Source: Arthrobacter ulcerisalmonis
Lineage (GTDB): Bacteria > Actinomycetota > Actinomycetes > Actinomycetales > Micrococcaceae
Assembly (NCBI RefSeq): GCF_900609065.1
Contig: NZ_UXAU01000038.1
Location: forward strand, 186,001-250,000
DNA: 64,000 nt
Direction of reading: 5' to 3'
The translations under genes and the position numbers were made by a program. The notes beneath the pieces are model-generated. The model was given only the letters and a program-made list of their open reading frames with translations. It did not search any database and had not been told where the DNA came from. Each line of letters begins with the position of its first letter. The stretch's first letter is position 1. Shown in pieces: positions 17,806 to 26,909 of this stretch.

Positions 17806-19404
17806 TTAGGCCAGCGTGATCAGGTCCAGGTAATCTTCGTTCCAGTGGTCCTCGATGCCGTCCGGCAGGAGCACAACGCGCTCGGGGTTGAGCGCCTCCA
17901 CGGCGCCCTCGTCGTGGCTGACCAGCACGACGGCGCCGCTGTAGTTCTTTAGCGCGCCCAGGATTTCGGCGCGGCTGGCGGGGTCCAGGTTGTTGGTGGG
18001 TTCGTCCAGGAGCAGCACGTTGGCGCTCGATGCCACGATGGTGGCCAGTGCCAACCGCGTCTTCTCACCGCCGGACAGGACGCCGGCCGGTTTGTCGACG
18101 TCGTCGCCGGAGAACAGGAATGAACCCAAGATGCCGCGCACCTCTGCGTCTTTCATGTCCGGAGCTGAGGAGCGCATGTTTTCAAGGACTGACCGGTCCA
18201 CGTCGAGGGTCTCGTGTTCCTGCGCGTAGTAGCCCACCTTGAGGCCGTGGCCGGGAACCACTTCACCAGTATCGGGCTTGTCCACACCGGCGAGCATCCG
18301 CAGCAGGGTGGTTTTGCCGGCACCGTTGAGGCCCAGGATGACCACTTTGGAGCCGCGGTCAATGGCCAGGTCCACGTCGGTGAAGATTTCGAGTGAACCG
18401 TAGGACTTGCTCAAGCCTTCGGCGGTGAGTGGGGTGCGGCCACACGGTGAGGGATCCGGGAAGCGCAGCGCTGCCACCCTGTCGTTCTCCCGGACTGCTT
18501 CCAACCCGCTCAGCAGCCGCTCGGCACGCTTGGCCATGTTCTGCGCAGCAACGGCCTTGGTGGCCTTGGCGCGCATCTTGTTGGCCTGGTCGAAGAGGAC
18601 CTGGGCCTTCTTCTCGGCGTTGGCACGTTCGCGCTTGCGGGCGCGCTCGTCGGTTTCGCGCTGGGTGAGGTAGCGCTTCCAGTCCATGTTGTAAAAGTCG
18701 ATCTGGGCGCGGTTGGCGTCGAGCAGGAAGACTTTGTTGACGGTGGCCTGGAGCAGTTCCGTATCGTGACTGATGACGATCAGGCCACCCTGGTGATTCT
18801 TCAGGAAGTCACGCAGCCAGGAGATGGAATCGGCGTCGAGGTGGTTGGTGGGTTCGTCGAGGAGCATGGTCTCGGCGTCCGAGTAAAGGATGCGGGCGAG
18901 TTCCACGCGACGGCGCTGGCCACCGGAAAGGGTCTTGAGCGGCTGGTTGAGCAACCGGTCCGGCAGGGCCAGGTTTGAGCAGATCGCTGCGGCTTCGGCT
19001 TCGGCAGCGTAGCCGCCGGCGGCAAGGAATTCAGCCTCGAGCCGGTCGTACCGGTTCATCGCCTTGCGAGCCACAGCAGCGTCCTCGCTCGCCATCTCAT
19101 CCTGCGCCTTGCGAAGCTTACCGACGGCGATGTCCAGGCCGCGGACGGACAGGATCCGGTCGCGTGCCAACTGTTCCATGTCCGGGGTGCGGGGGTCCTG
19201 CGGCAGGTAGCCAATCTCACCCGTCCGCGTCACCTTCCCGGCAGCGGGCAGGCCCTCGCCGGCAAGGACGCGGGTGAGGGTGGTTTTGCCGGCACCGTTA
19301 CGGCCTACCAGCCCGATCTTGTCGCCCTTGTCGATCCGGAAGCTCACCTGGTCCATGAGGAGGCGGGCACCAGCACGCAGTTCAAGATCCTGGACAGTAA
19401 TCAC
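17806..19404 (-). CDS. ABC-F family ATPase
   Basis: 532 residues from GTG 19404. Two ABC domains are present with Walker A GRNGAGKTT and GLNGAGKTT, signatures LSGGQRRR and LSGGEKTR, and Walker B LLDEPTNH(L) / LLDEPTNN(L). A charged linker (about residues 235-300, rich in Arg/Lys/Glu) joins them, and there are no membrane helices. ABC-F proteins act on the ribosome as translation factors or antibiotic-resistance factors. The closest type is the general Uup/EttA-like group; without the full linker alignment a resistance role cannot be assigned. Confidence 0.93.
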   Translation of the reverse strand: MITVQDLELRAGARLLMDQVSFRIDKGDKIGLVGRNGAGKTTLTRVLAGEGLPAAGKVTRTGEIGYLPQDPRTPDMEQLARDRILSVRGLDIAVGKLRKAQDEMASEDAAVARKAMNRYDRLEAEFLAAGGYAAEAEAAAICSNLALPDRLLNQPLKTLSGGQRRRVELARILYSDAETMLLDEPTNHLDADSISWLRDFLKNHQGGLIVISHDTELLQATVNKVFLLDANRAQIDFYNMDWKRYLTQRETDERARKRERANAEKKAQVLFDQANKMRAKATKAVAAQNMAKRAERLLSGLEAVRENDRVAALRFPDPSPCGRTPLTAEGLSKSYGSLEIFTDVDLAIDRGSKVVILGLNGAGKTTLLRMLAGVDKPDTGEVVPGHGLKVGYYAQEHETLDVDRSVLENMRSSAPDMKDAEVRGILGSFLFSGDDVDKPAGVLSGGEKTRLALATIVASSANVLLLDEPTNNLDPASRAEILGALKNYSGAVVLVSHDEGAVEALNPERVVLLPDGIEDHWNEDYLDLITLA

Positions 19405-19627
19405 AGCAGGTAAGGCCTTTCACAACAGGGGAACGCCACGGTCGCAACAACAGATTCAGTGCGGGCGGGCAGAGTGGCCGGAGAACGGCCCTTTCAAGTC
19501 TACCGTCCAGGGCTAGACAGGATAACCGGGTTTCAGACCCTGGCGTGGCTCCCGCAAAGGCGGCAACGTGCGGCGACCCGCTCAGAGAAGCCGTATCCTC
19601 CTCATAAAGAAAGAGGGGATGTTAGCA
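19405..19627. other. Divergent intergenic region, ABC-F / Cys-rich protein
   Basis: This 223-bp gap holds the promoters of two divergent genes. I see only a short CCAGGG (19509) ... CCCTGG (19537) inverted pair and an AGAGGGG ribosome site at 19614-19618 for the rightward gene; no clear operator. Confidence 0.4.
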
Positions 19628-19975
19628 ATGACACAAACACCAATAGATAATCCGCAGGCGGTCGCAGACGGAGGTTCGCTGGAACTCCTCCGAGTACCGG
19701 CCTGGCAGGCCAAGTACAAACTCAGTTCGAATCCGGAAGAGCTTGCACACATGGTTTGTTGTCGGGATCTGGATTGGCGTCGGGCCATTTGTGGATATTA
19801 CGAAGAGCACCAGTCGATCGTGGACCACGCGCACAACGTCTGCTCGATGTGCGTGGAAACTGCCGAAAGCATGGGAGTAACCATTGGTGACAGACAGTGC
19901 CCCATCGAGCAAAGGGCGTGCCCCGATGATGAGGAAGTCGACAAGATCATTGCCGAACGAACGTCCAGGTCCTGA
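19628..19975 (+). CDS. Cysteine-rich protein of unknown function
   Basis: 115 residues from the ATG at 19628, 9 nt after AGAGGGG; an ATG at 19619 is too close to that site. The C-terminal two thirds carry CC, C, CxxC, C and C cysteines with several His and Trp residues (MVCCRDLDW, AICGYYEEH, NVCSMCVET), suggesting one or two metal sites. Codon use is less GC-biased than in neighbouring genes. The gene overlaps the phosphotransferase gene by about 50 bp. I do not recognise the family. Confidence 0.65.
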   Translation: MTQTPIDNPQAVADGGSLELLRVPAWQAKYKLSSNPEELAHMVCCRDLDWRRAICGYYEEHQSIVDHAHNVCSMCVETAESMGVTIGDRQCPIEQRACPDDEEVDKIIAERTSRS

Positions 19976-20771
19976 TTACGTCGTCGTGGGAGGCGATCCA
20001 CGAGGGCATGCAGTGGACACCGAGCAGATCCTCGACGGCGGCAACACCAGCGGCGTTGTTGTTCGCGTTGGTTCGACAGTTCGGAAGCCGTGGACGGATG
20101 CGAGCGCTACCGTCCAGTCCTTCATGGCTGCAGTCAGGGAGGCCGGCGTCGACGTGCCTGAGGTCTTTGGCCGAGACGAGCAGGGCCGGCAGGTCATCGA
20201 ATATGTTCCTGGCCAACTAGCCATCGATGCGGATCCACTGACACAGCAGCAACTCGGCCGGATTGGAGCGATGGTAGGGGCGATCCACGATGCGAGCACG
20301 GAGTTCGTTCCCGCGCTTGACGCACCCTGGATCACGGCCATTCCCAGTCCTGGCAGCGAGCTCATCTGCCACAACGACTTGGCTCCGTGGAACCTGATCG
20401 TTGGTGAACGGATGACGTTTATCGATTGGGATGCAGCTGCCCCTAGCACCCGGTTGTGGGATCTTGCCTACGCCGCCCAGGCGTTCACCCTCTCCAACAC
20501 CCAGCAGCCTCCTCAGGAGGCCGCCCAGAACCTGGCGGCGTTCGTGGACGGTTACAGGGCCGACGTCGGACTCCGCACTGAACTCCCTGCCGCCATGCAT
20601 CGTCGGGCTGAGGCGATGCATCACCTGCTGGAATCCTCGCACGCAGTGGGGCAGGAACCGTGGGCCAGTATGTACGCCGACGGACACGGTGACCAGTGGC
20701 GGGCAGCAAGCCTGTACGCGGAGCAGCACCAATCCGTCTGGGCCAGTGCCCTCGCTGTGCCCACTGAGTGA
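19926..20771 (+). CDS. Aminoglycoside phosphotransferase (APH)-family kinase-like protein
   Basis: About 281 residues. The kinase-fold landmarks are RVGSTVRKP near the N-terminus, the catalytic-loop motif CHNDLAPWNLIV (HxDxxxxN) and the metal-binding FIDWDAAAPSTRLWDLAYAA. Family members phosphorylate small molecules such as antibiotics, choline or sugars; nothing here identifies the substrate. The start is uncertain: ATG 19926 is listed, while GTG 19887 follows GGGAG by 9 nt and would overlap the upstream gene further. The overlap suggests coupling with the Cys-rich protein. Confidence 0.82.
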   Translation: MMRKSTRSLPNERPGPDYVVVGGDPRGHAVDTEQILDGGNTSGVVVRVGSTVRKPWTDASATVQSFMAAVREAGVDVPEVFGRDEQGRQVIEYVPGQLAIDADPLTQQQLGRIGAMVGAIHDASTEFVPALDAPWITAIPSPGSELICHNDLAPWNLIVGERMTFIDWDAAAPSTRLWDLAYAAQAFTLSNTQQPPQEAAQNLAAFVDGYRADVGLRTELPAAMHRRAEAMHHLLESSHAVGQEPWASMYADGHGDQWRAASLYAEQHQSVWASALAVPTE

Positions 20772-20947
20772 AGGGTTGACGCGGCAGTTTCGCAACGCGG
20801 CCACAGGCGGGCGCCGAATCTGTGCCTTTCAACCGAGTCCACGCCAAAAGTACTGTCGAAACCCTACAAGAAAGTGCCTTACCGGCGGGCGTAATGTCAG
20901 CGATACCTAGACGCAGTACCTTCGCATCCCCTCCGACAGGACCACCC

Positions 20948-21580
20948 ATGAGCACCTCGACCCCCACCAAACAGCTGAACCGGGCGCGCACCCGCTGGAA
21001 CGCCACAGACCTTGGCCTGATTGCCGTGTTTGCCGCGCTCGTGGCTGCCGCGGCCTTGGCTCCGGCTCTGGCCATCACGGGCATCGGGGTACCTATCACC
21101 TTCCAGACCCTCGCGGTGATGCTGACCGGTCTGGTTCTCGGCCCGGCACGGGCATTCGCCGCCGTCGGGCTGTATGTCCTGCTGGGCCTGGCCGGGCTGC
21201 CCATCTTCAGCTTGGGCCGCAGTGGACTGAGCGTCCTGGCGGGCCCCTCGGCCGGTTACATCATCGCCTTCCCCATCGCAGCAGCGGTGGTGGGCTGGCT
21301 CGCCACCGTGGTGATCCGCCGGACCGTCAAGGCCCGGGCCATCTGGTTCTTCGTGGCCGCGGCGGTGACCAGCGCCGTCGTGATTCACTCCCTGGGTATC
21401 GCCGGCATCGCCCTGACCACCAAAGCAACCCTTGGCCAGGCGTTCCTCAGCGATGCCGTGTTCTACCCCGGCGACATCGTGAAGAACATCGTGGCAGCCG
21501 GCATTGCCGTTGCCCTGCACCGGGCCTTTCCGGACATCCTGGTCCGCCGCGCCAAGCGCGCAGTCCGCACTACCGCCTAG
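20948..21580 (+). CDS. bioY: Biotin ECF transporter S component
   Basis: 210 residues from ATG 20948 (AGGA 10 nt upstream). Six hydrophobic helices are visible, with BioY hallmarks ITFQTLAVMLTGLVLGP, GLAGLPIF and GPSAGYIIAFP. BioY binds biotin with high affinity in the membrane and works with BioM and BioN, which follow. I could not identify a convincing BioQ or BirA operator in the 176 bp upstream. Confidence 0.95.
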   Translation: MSTSTPTKQLNRARTRWNATDLGLIAVFAALVAAAALAPALAITGIGVPITFQTLAVMLTGLVLGPARAFAAVGLYVLLGLAGLPIFSLGRSGLSVLAGPSAGYIIAFPIAAAVVGWLATVVIRRTVKARAIWFFVAAAVTSAVVIHSLGIAGIALTTKATLGQAFLSDAVFYPGDIVKNIVAAGIAVALHRAFPDILVRRAKRAVRTTA

Positions 21581-21590
21581 GCTTCTCACC

Positions 21591-22322
21591 ATGCCCGCCA
21601 TCTGCTTCGACGCCGCTACTGTTGCCATTCCGGTGGACCATCTGCCAGAACCCAAGGTGCTGCTGGACGCCATCACCTTGGACCTGACGGAACGGCGGGT
21701 GGGGGTCATTGGCGCAAACGGGTCCGGTAAGTCCACCCTCCTCCGCCTGATCAACGGCCTGGTGCAACCCAGCGCAGGGATCGTCTCCGTGGCTGGGCTC
21801 GACACCAGCCGGGACGTCCGGAAAGTACGTCGCTGCGTAGGGTTTGTTTTCACCGATCCGTTATCCCAACTGGTGATGCCCACCGGCCGGGAAGACGTGG
21901 AGCTCTCGCTCCGCCGGACTGCGCGCAACGGGGCTGAACGGGCCCGCTTGGCCGAGGCAGCCCTGAACCGGTTGGGCCTGCTGGCCTTGGCCGACCAAAG
22001 CATCTACGAACTGTCCGGCGGAGAGCGGCAGCTCCTCGCGCTGGCGGCCGTGTTGGCCGTCAACCCCTCGGTCCTGGTCCTTGATGAACCCTCCACTTTA
22101 TTAGACCTGCGGAACCGCGAGCTCCTGCGCCGCACCCTGGCCGGGCTGGACCAGCAGATTGTCATGTCCAGCCACGACCTGGACCTGATGCTCGATATGG
22201 ACCGGGTGCTGGTGATCGACAACGGCACGGTCGCGTTTGACGGTGAACCAGTCGCAGCAGTCGCCTACTACCGTGCCCTGTCCCTGGCCAGCCTCGACGC
22301 GCCGAGGCCCGGTGTGACATGA
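21591..22322 (+). CDS. bioM: Biotin ECF transporter ATPase
   Basis: 243 residues from ATG 21591, 10 bp after bioY. Walker A GANGSGKST, Q-loop FTDPLSQLV, signature LSGGERQ, Walker B LVLDEPS and switch His in SSHDLD are all present. It powers biotin uptake through BioN and BioY. Its stop overlaps the bioN start (ATGA). Confidence 0.93.
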   Translation: MPAICFDAATVAIPVDHLPEPKVLLDAITLDLTERRVGVIGANGSGKSTLLRLINGLVQPSAGIVSVAGLDTSRDVRKVRRCVGFVFTDPLSQLVMPTGREDVELSLRRTARNGAERARLAEAALNRLGLLALADQSIYELSGGERQLLALAAVLAVNPSVLVLDEPSTLLDLRNRELLRRTLAGLDQQIVMSSHDLDLMLDMDRVLVIDNGTVAFDGEPVAAVAYYRALSLASLDAPRPGVT

Positions 22323-22942
22323 GGGATCACGGCTTCCTCCTCGCCACCTACGTCCCCGGCACCTCATTGATTCACCGGGCACCGCTGGCCCTGAAATTCC
22401 TGTTGGTCTTCGGCTGCGGGATTGCGTCCTTTGTTGTGGCCGACTGGCGCTGGTCTGCCTCCGCCCTGGTGGCCTTGAGCGCCTTGTTCCTGCTGTCCGG
22501 GGCCGGCCTGAAACGGCTGTGGCGGGCAGTGCGGGTCCTGGTTCCTGTCCTGCTCCTGATCGGGATTTTCCAGTGGTGGCAGCTGGGCGGCGCCACGGCT
22601 GCCCGAATCGTGCTGAACATCCTCACCTGCGTGGTGGCGGCCTCGCTGCTCACGGTCTCCACCCCGGTTCAGCGGCTACTGGACGGCGTGGTGTCGCTGG
22701 CGACTCCGCTGCGCCGGTTTGGCGCGGACCCGGAACGCTTCGCCCTCACCATCGGCATCATGCTACGCAGCATTCCGTTCATCGCGGGCACCTTTGCTGA
22801 CGTCCGGGATTCCGCCAAGGCGCGTGGCCTGGAACGCAATCCGCGTGCCCTGGTCCTGCCCGTATTCATCAGTTCGGTGGCGTACGCCCGGCAGACCGGC
22901 GAGGCGCTGGCCGCCCGCGGGTTGGGTGAAGCCGAGGACTGA
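22319..22942 (+). CDS. bioN: Biotin ECF transporter transmembrane (T) component
   Basis: 207 residues with about five hydrophobic helices and the EcfT coupling motif SAKARGLERNPRAL near residue 160 and a second motif AARGLGE at the end. It links BioM to BioY. The stop codon (22940-22942) directly abuts that of the convergent thiolase gene (22943-22945) with no base between them. Confidence 0.93.
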   Translation: MRDHGFLLATYVPGTSLIHRAPLALKFLLVFGCGIASFVVADWRWSASALVALSALFLLSGAGLKRLWRAVRVLVPVLLLIGIFQWWQLGGATAARIVLNILTCVVAASLLTVSTPVQRLLDGVVSLATPLRRFGADPERFALTIGIMLRSIPFIAGTFADVRDSAKARGLERNPRALVLPVFISSVAYARQTGEALAARGLGEAED

Positions 22943-24175
22943 CTAGGCCGCCCGCAGGTCCTCGTACTGCAGCAACGCTGCCGTTCCCATCCCGCCGGCA
23001 ATGCTGATCATGGCCAGGCTCGGAATCCCGGTGCTCCCCGACCTGCGGGCGCGTGCCAAGAGTCGCGTCACCAGCACCGCCCCCGACGCGCCGTAGGCAT
23101 GCCCCAGGGCCAGTGCGCCGCCGTCGGTATTGGTGACGTCCTCGCTGAGCCCCACGAGGTCGAGACAGGCCAGGGTCTGCGATGCGAAGGCCTCGTTGAA
23201 TTCGACCATGCCAATTCCACTGCCAGTCAGTCCTGCGGCCGCGAGGACGTGACGCGCTGCCGAGGCCGCACCGACGCCTAGCAGGGTTGGCTCCATGCCG
23301 GCGGTGTCGGTGCCGAGCACCAGCAGACCGTCGGTTGCTCCCAGGTCCCGCGCGCGTTCCAAGGAAGTAATTACGACGGCGGAGGCTGCGTCCGCGTCGA
23401 AGCATGAGTTTCCGGCGGTGACGGCTCCGCCCGGGACAAACGCGGCGGGGAACCTCGCCATGACGGCTGGGGTGAGGTTGCGGCGTGGGCCGTCGTCCGC
23501 TGCGACCTCACCGGCGGGCGGATGGAGGGGGACGATCTCGCGCTGGAAATGCCCGGCAGCGGCGGCCGCCAAGGCCTTTTTATGGCTGGACAGCGCGAAC
23601 GTGTCCTGCCGATCCTTGCTGACGGCATACTCGCGCGCCACGTTTTCCGCCGCGATGCCCATGTCTGGATCACCAAAGCTGCCCGGCACAAACTGGGCCC
23701 GGGCGAAAAACTCCGGTTCGCCGTCGTCGTTCCGCCGCGCCCTCAGCGGCGCGGTGCTGGTGCTTTCGGCTCCCCCAGCCAGATAAATCGGGCTACCGCC
23801 AGCCGCAACCAGGCGCGACGCCAGGACAATGGCGTCCAACCCCGAACCGCACTGGCGATCCACGGTCACGCCTGGCACCGTGACGGGCAGGCCGGCAGTC
23901 AGCGCCGCAAGCCGCGCCATGTTTCCACCCGCCCCCACCGCATTCCCCATGATCACGTCCGTGACGTCCTCGGGCGCCACGCCGGTATCCGCGAGCAGCC
24001 GAACCAGGACTGGCGCGAGGAGCTCATGGACAGGGACGCCACGGAGCGCGCCCTGGGTACGGCAAACCGGAGTGCGGAGCGCGGCGATGATGACCGGTTG
24101 CCGGTCCGGCGGGAGCGCAAGATGGTCAGGAGCCAAGGCTGCGCACCCGCTTGTCGTTGGCTGCGATCCAGTCAA
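22943..24175 (-). CDS. Thiolase-family acetyl-CoA acyltransferase, C-terminal Cys replaced
   Basis: Up to 410 residues. The nucleophile Cys is in VDRQCGSGLDAI, NEAFA is conserved, and the His motif is GHAYGASG (Pro of GHPxGASG is Ala). At the C-terminal active-site loop, where thiolases have CxGxG, this protein reads ISIAGGMG, so the acid-base Cys is Ser. That suggests altered condensation/thiolysis chemistry. The longest start is TTG 24175, overlapping the ligase gene by 50 bp; TTG 24136 leaves an 11-bp overlap and fits homologue length better. It is coupled to the ligase gene. Substrate unknown. Confidence 0.85.
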   Translation of the reverse strand: MTGSQPTTSGCAALAPDHLALPPDRQPVIIAALRTPVCRTQGALRGVPVHELLAPVLVRLLADTGVAPEDVTDVIMGNAVGAGGNMARLAALTAGLPVTVPGVTVDRQCGSGLDAIVLASRLVAAGGSPIYLAGGAESTSTAPLRARRNDDGEPEFFARAQFVPGSFGDPDMGIAAENVAREYAVSKDRQDTFALSSHKKALAAAAAGHFQREIVPLHPPAGEVAADDGPRRNLTPAVMARFPAAFVPGGAVTAGNSCFDADAASAVVITSLERARDLGATDGLLVLGTDTAGMEPTLLGVGAASAARHVLAAAGLTGSGIGMVEFNEAFASQTLACLDLVGLSEDVTNTDGGALALGHAYGASGAVLVTRLLARARRSGSTGIPSLAMISIAGGMGTAALLQYEDLRAA

Positions 24176-25532
24176 GAAGCAGTCCCCTGCTGACCTTGCC
24201 GCGATCGGTGGTGGGCAATTCGGCGAGCAGGTAGTACTGGAGCGGCCGCTTGTCCCGTGGGAGCAGATCCTCCAGGCCAGCCTTGATTTGCGTGGCGGTC
24301 AAGGCGCCGTGGGCGGGCACGATTCCGGCCACCACCCGCTGGCCGCGGATGTCGTCCGGCATGCCAGCGGCAATGGCCGAGCCCACTCCGGGAACAGCGG
24401 CCAGGGCGAGTTCCACCTCATGCGGGTAAACGTTCTTTCCTGCAGTGAGGATCATGTCGGCCCGCCGGCCCAGGATGTGCAGCTCGCCGTCGTGCAGGAA
24501 ACCCTGGTCACCCACGGTGTACCAGTCCCCGAACTGGCGGAGGGCCTCGCCGTCATCCCCCCAGAGGTAGCCGTTGCTGACCATGGGGCTGCGGACGCTG
24601 ATATTGCCGGGGATGCCGTCCGCCAGCGGTTCGCCGGCGTCGTCAATGATTCTGACGTCCACCCCGGGGAACGGTTTGCCGATGCCCGTGCCACCGAGTT
24701 CCAGGGGTGCGCTCGCGGGCAGGCCAGTGCCGGAGACGAAGCTGAGCTCGGAGGCGCCGTAGTACTCAAAGATCGTCGCGTTTGGTGCCCAGCGCCGGGC
24801 CGCCTGCAAGGTGCGGGCGTCCAGCTTGGATCCGGCGCAGATGATGGTGCGGATGCCTGCAGCGTCCACGCCACCGGCAATACCGCGTTCGCTGAGCATC
24901 CGCAGCATGGTGGGGACCAAAACTAGACGGGTCACCCGATCGTAGGTGATGGCCGCGTGCACGTCGCCCACATCGAACGTCGTTAGGGTCTGGAATTCGG
25001 CACCGGCGTAGAGGCACTCGGAAAGAGCGTAGAGATTCAGGCTTGCAGCCAGTGGTCCAGGTGCCAGTGTGACGTCGTTGGGTTCCAAGCCGAAGAACTC
25101 AATGGACGCGTCGAAGGACGTCTGCCAGGAGCGCCTCGAACGGGTAAAGGCTTTGGGAACTGATGTGGTCCCGGAGGTAAGGCCGATCAGGAAGGTCGAG
25201 CCGCCAGGTCCGTCCGTCAACGCATCGTCGGCGCCCGCAGAGCCCGGGACGGCGTCTGCTGCAATGTGTTGGGAGATGGTGGCGCGCAGCCCAGCGGACC
25301 AGGCGGGATCCAACACTGCGCATTGCCGCTCCCCTGCGACGGCGGCCGCGTAGTTGAGCACAAAGTCCGCGGAATTCTCCTGACACAGGGCCGTCACCGG
25401 ACCGGTCGCCGCCAGCCGTGCCGTTGCCCCATCCCGAAGTTCGGACCAGGTCACCCGGACACCACCGATCACCACCGCAGGCTGGTGCGGGCGCTCTGCG
25501 GCCCAGCGCTGGATACGGTCGAGGAATGGCAC
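24126..25532 (-). CDS. Class I adenylate-forming acyl-CoA synthetase
   Basis: 468 residues from GTG 25532. Core motifs of AMP-forming ligases are present: A3 GLTSGTTSVPK (one Gly to Ser change), A5 YYGASELSFV, A7 GELHILGRRADMI and the catalytic Lys in TTDRGKVSRG. At 468 residues it is shorter than typical acetyl- or long-chain synthetases. It activates a carboxylate as acyl-AMP and probably makes the CoA thioester used by the overlapping thiolase. Substrate not predictable. Confidence 0.87.
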   Translation of the reverse strand: MPFLDRIQRWAAERPHQPAVVIGGVRVTWSELRDGATARLAATGPVTALCQENSADFVLNYAAAVAGERQCAVLDPAWSAGLRATISQHIAADAVPGSAGADDALTDGPGGSTFLIGLTSGTTSVPKAFTRSRRSWQTSFDASIEFFGLEPNDVTLAPGPLAASLNLYALSECLYAGAEFQTLTTFDVGDVHAAITYDRVTRLVLVPTMLRMLSERGIAGGVDAAGIRTIICAGSKLDARTLQAARRWAPNATIFEYYGASELSFVSGTGLPASAPLELGGTGIGKPFPGVDVRIIDDAGEPLADGIPGNISVRSPMVSNGYLWGDDGEALRQFGDWYTVGDQGFLHDGELHILGRRADMILTAGKNVYPHEVELALAAVPGVGSAIAAGMPDDIRGQRVVAGIVPAHGALTATQIKAGLEDLLPRDKRPLQYYLLAELPTTDRGKVSRGLLLDWIAANDKRVRSLGS

Positions 25533-25538
25533 GCCTCA

Positions 25539-25544
25539 ACTTTA
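25539..25544 (-). promoter_or_regulatory. -10 box TAAAGT, leaderless acyl-CoA synthetase promoter
   Basis: On the minus strand TAAAGT ends 6 nt before GTG 25532; no Shine-Dalgarno is present. It lies back to back with the metallopeptidase promoter 35 bp away. Confidence 0.5.
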
Positions 25545-25578
25545 CTCACGGGCTGGGCGCCTGCCAGCGCCCAGGAGC

Positions 25579-25584
25579 TATTGT
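25579..25584 (+). promoter_or_regulatory. -10 box TATTGT, leaderless metallopeptidase promoter
   Basis: TATTGT ends 6 nt before ATG 25591 with no ribosome site in the gap. Confidence 0.5.
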
Positions 25585-25590
25585 GACCGT

Positions 25591-26490
25591 ATGAGCTTCA
25601 ATGACAATGCGCGGTTGGACCCATCGCAGGTCCAGGATCGACGGGGTTCCGGCGGCGGAATGGGCCGGGGCGTCAAAGTGGGTGGCGGATTGGGCGGCGG
25701 ACTCGTGCTGCTCGTCGCCATCCTCCTCGGCGTCAACCCTGATCTCCTGCAGGGGTTGACGGGCGGCACCGATACCCCGCAGGTCCAGTCCCAAGGCACG
25801 GCACCGGCCTGCGTGACCGGTGCCGACGCGGATGCGCGCGTTGACTGCCGGATCACCGGCACCGTCAACAGCCTCAACGCCTTCTGGCCCACTTACCTAA
25901 AGCAGTATGGGGTGGACTACCCTCGCCCGCAGACAGTGATCTTCTCCTCGTCAACCAACACTGGTTGTGGAGCGGCCACCAGCGACGTTGGACCGTTCTA
26001 CTGCCCCACGGACACCACCGCCTATTTCGATCCCGGCTTCTTCCAGGAGCTTGTTGACCGGTTCGGCTCTTCCGGTGGCCCGTTGGCGCAGGAATACGTG
26101 GTGGCGCACGAATTTGGCCACCACGTCCAGAACATCTTGGGCTACCTGGAACGGGCGCAGCAGGATCCGCAGGGGCCCGAGTCGGGAGCGGTTCGGACGG
26201 AACTCCAGGCCGATTGCTACGCGGGTCTCTGGGTCCGCCATGCCACGTCCGTTGCGGATCCCAGCACTGGTCAGCCCTTCCTGGACCCGCTCACGCAGAC
26301 CGACCTGAACGATGCCTTATCGGCAGCTTCCGCGGTGGGCGATGACCGCATCCAGCAAGCCGCCACGGGCCGCGTCAATCCAGAGGCCTGGACGCATGGC
26401 TCCAGCCAACAACGGCAGGCCTGGTTCAGCCGCGGCTACGAGTCCGGCGATATCAACCAGTGCGACACCTTTTCAGCTGCCACCCTCTGA
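25591..26490 (+). CDS. Neutral zinc metallopeptidase, YpfJ family
   Basis: 299 residues. A Gly-rich segment leads into one N-terminal membrane helix (GGGLVLLVAILLGV, ~residues 37-50), placing the catalytic domain outside the membrane. The zinc motif is HEFGHH (VVAHEFGHHVQNILG) near residue 171, with a downstream conserved LQADCYAGLW that supplies the third ligand and QRQAWFSRGYESGDINQCDTF at the end. Family members have an established HExxH site but no well-defined substrate. Confidence 0.93.
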   Translation: MSFNDNARLDPSQVQDRRGSGGGMGRGVKVGGGLGGGLVLLVAILLGVNPDLLQGLTGGTDTPQVQSQGTAPACVTGADADARVDCRITGTVNSLNAFWPTYLKQYGVDYPRPQTVIFSSSTNTGCGAATSDVGPFYCPTDTTAYFDPGFFQELVDRFGSSGGPLAQEYVVAHEFGHHVQNILGYLERAQQDPQGPESGAVRTELQADCYAGLWVRHATSVADPSTGQPFLDPLTQTDLNDALSAASAVGDDRIQQAATGRVNPEAWTHGSSQQRQAWFSRGYESGDINQCDTFSAATL

Positions 26491-26505
26491 CCCAGAGTTA
26501 ACGAC

Positions 26506-26543
26506 GCCGGCCGGGCACCTTCGCGAAAAGGTGCCCGGCCGGC
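26506..26543. terminator. Bidirectional terminator, metallopeptidase / suf operon
   Basis: A perfect 16-bp stem (26506-26521 with 26528-26543) and a 6-nt loop sit between the convergent stops at 26490 and 26568. Confidence 0.92.
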
Positions 26544-26567
26544 ATCGTAAATCTATGGCGGTGATGA

Positions 26568-26900
26568 CTAGATGTTGAACCCGAGGGCGCGCATCTGGTC
26601 CTTGCCGTCGTCGGTGATCCGCTCAGGACCCCACGGCGGCATCCAGACCCAGTTCAGGCGCCACTCGTCGACAACGCCGTCAAGCGACTTGCCAACCTGT
26701 TCCTCCAGCACATCCGTGAGGGGGCAGGCAGCGGTGGTAAGGGTCATGTCGATGAGGAGCGCGCCGTCGTCGTCCGAGTATTTCAGCCCGTAGAGCAGGC
26801 CGAGGTCCACGATGTTGACACCGAGTTCGGGGTCGATGACGTCCTTGAGTGCCTCTTCGACGTCATCGAGGGCCGTCTGGCCAGGCTTGATTTCGGTCAT
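26568..26900 (-). CDS. sufT: Metal-sulfur cluster assembly factor (SufT/MIP18-type)
   Basis: 110 residues, a single DUF59/MIP18 domain with DPELGVNIVDLGLLYGL and the conserved Cys in TLTTAACPLTD. SufT-type proteins support maturation of iron-sulfur proteins. It lies 10 bp after sufC behind an AGGA ribosome site and closes the suf operon. The usual sufS and sufU genes do not lie between it and sufC. Confidence 0.9.
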   Translation of the reverse strand: MTEIKPGQTALDDVEEALKDVIDPELGVNIVDLGLLYGLKYSDDDGALLIDMTLTTAACPLTDVLEEQVGKSLDGVVDEWRLNWVWMPPWGPERITDDGKDQMRALGFNI

Positions 26901-26909
26901 GGAAGAATC

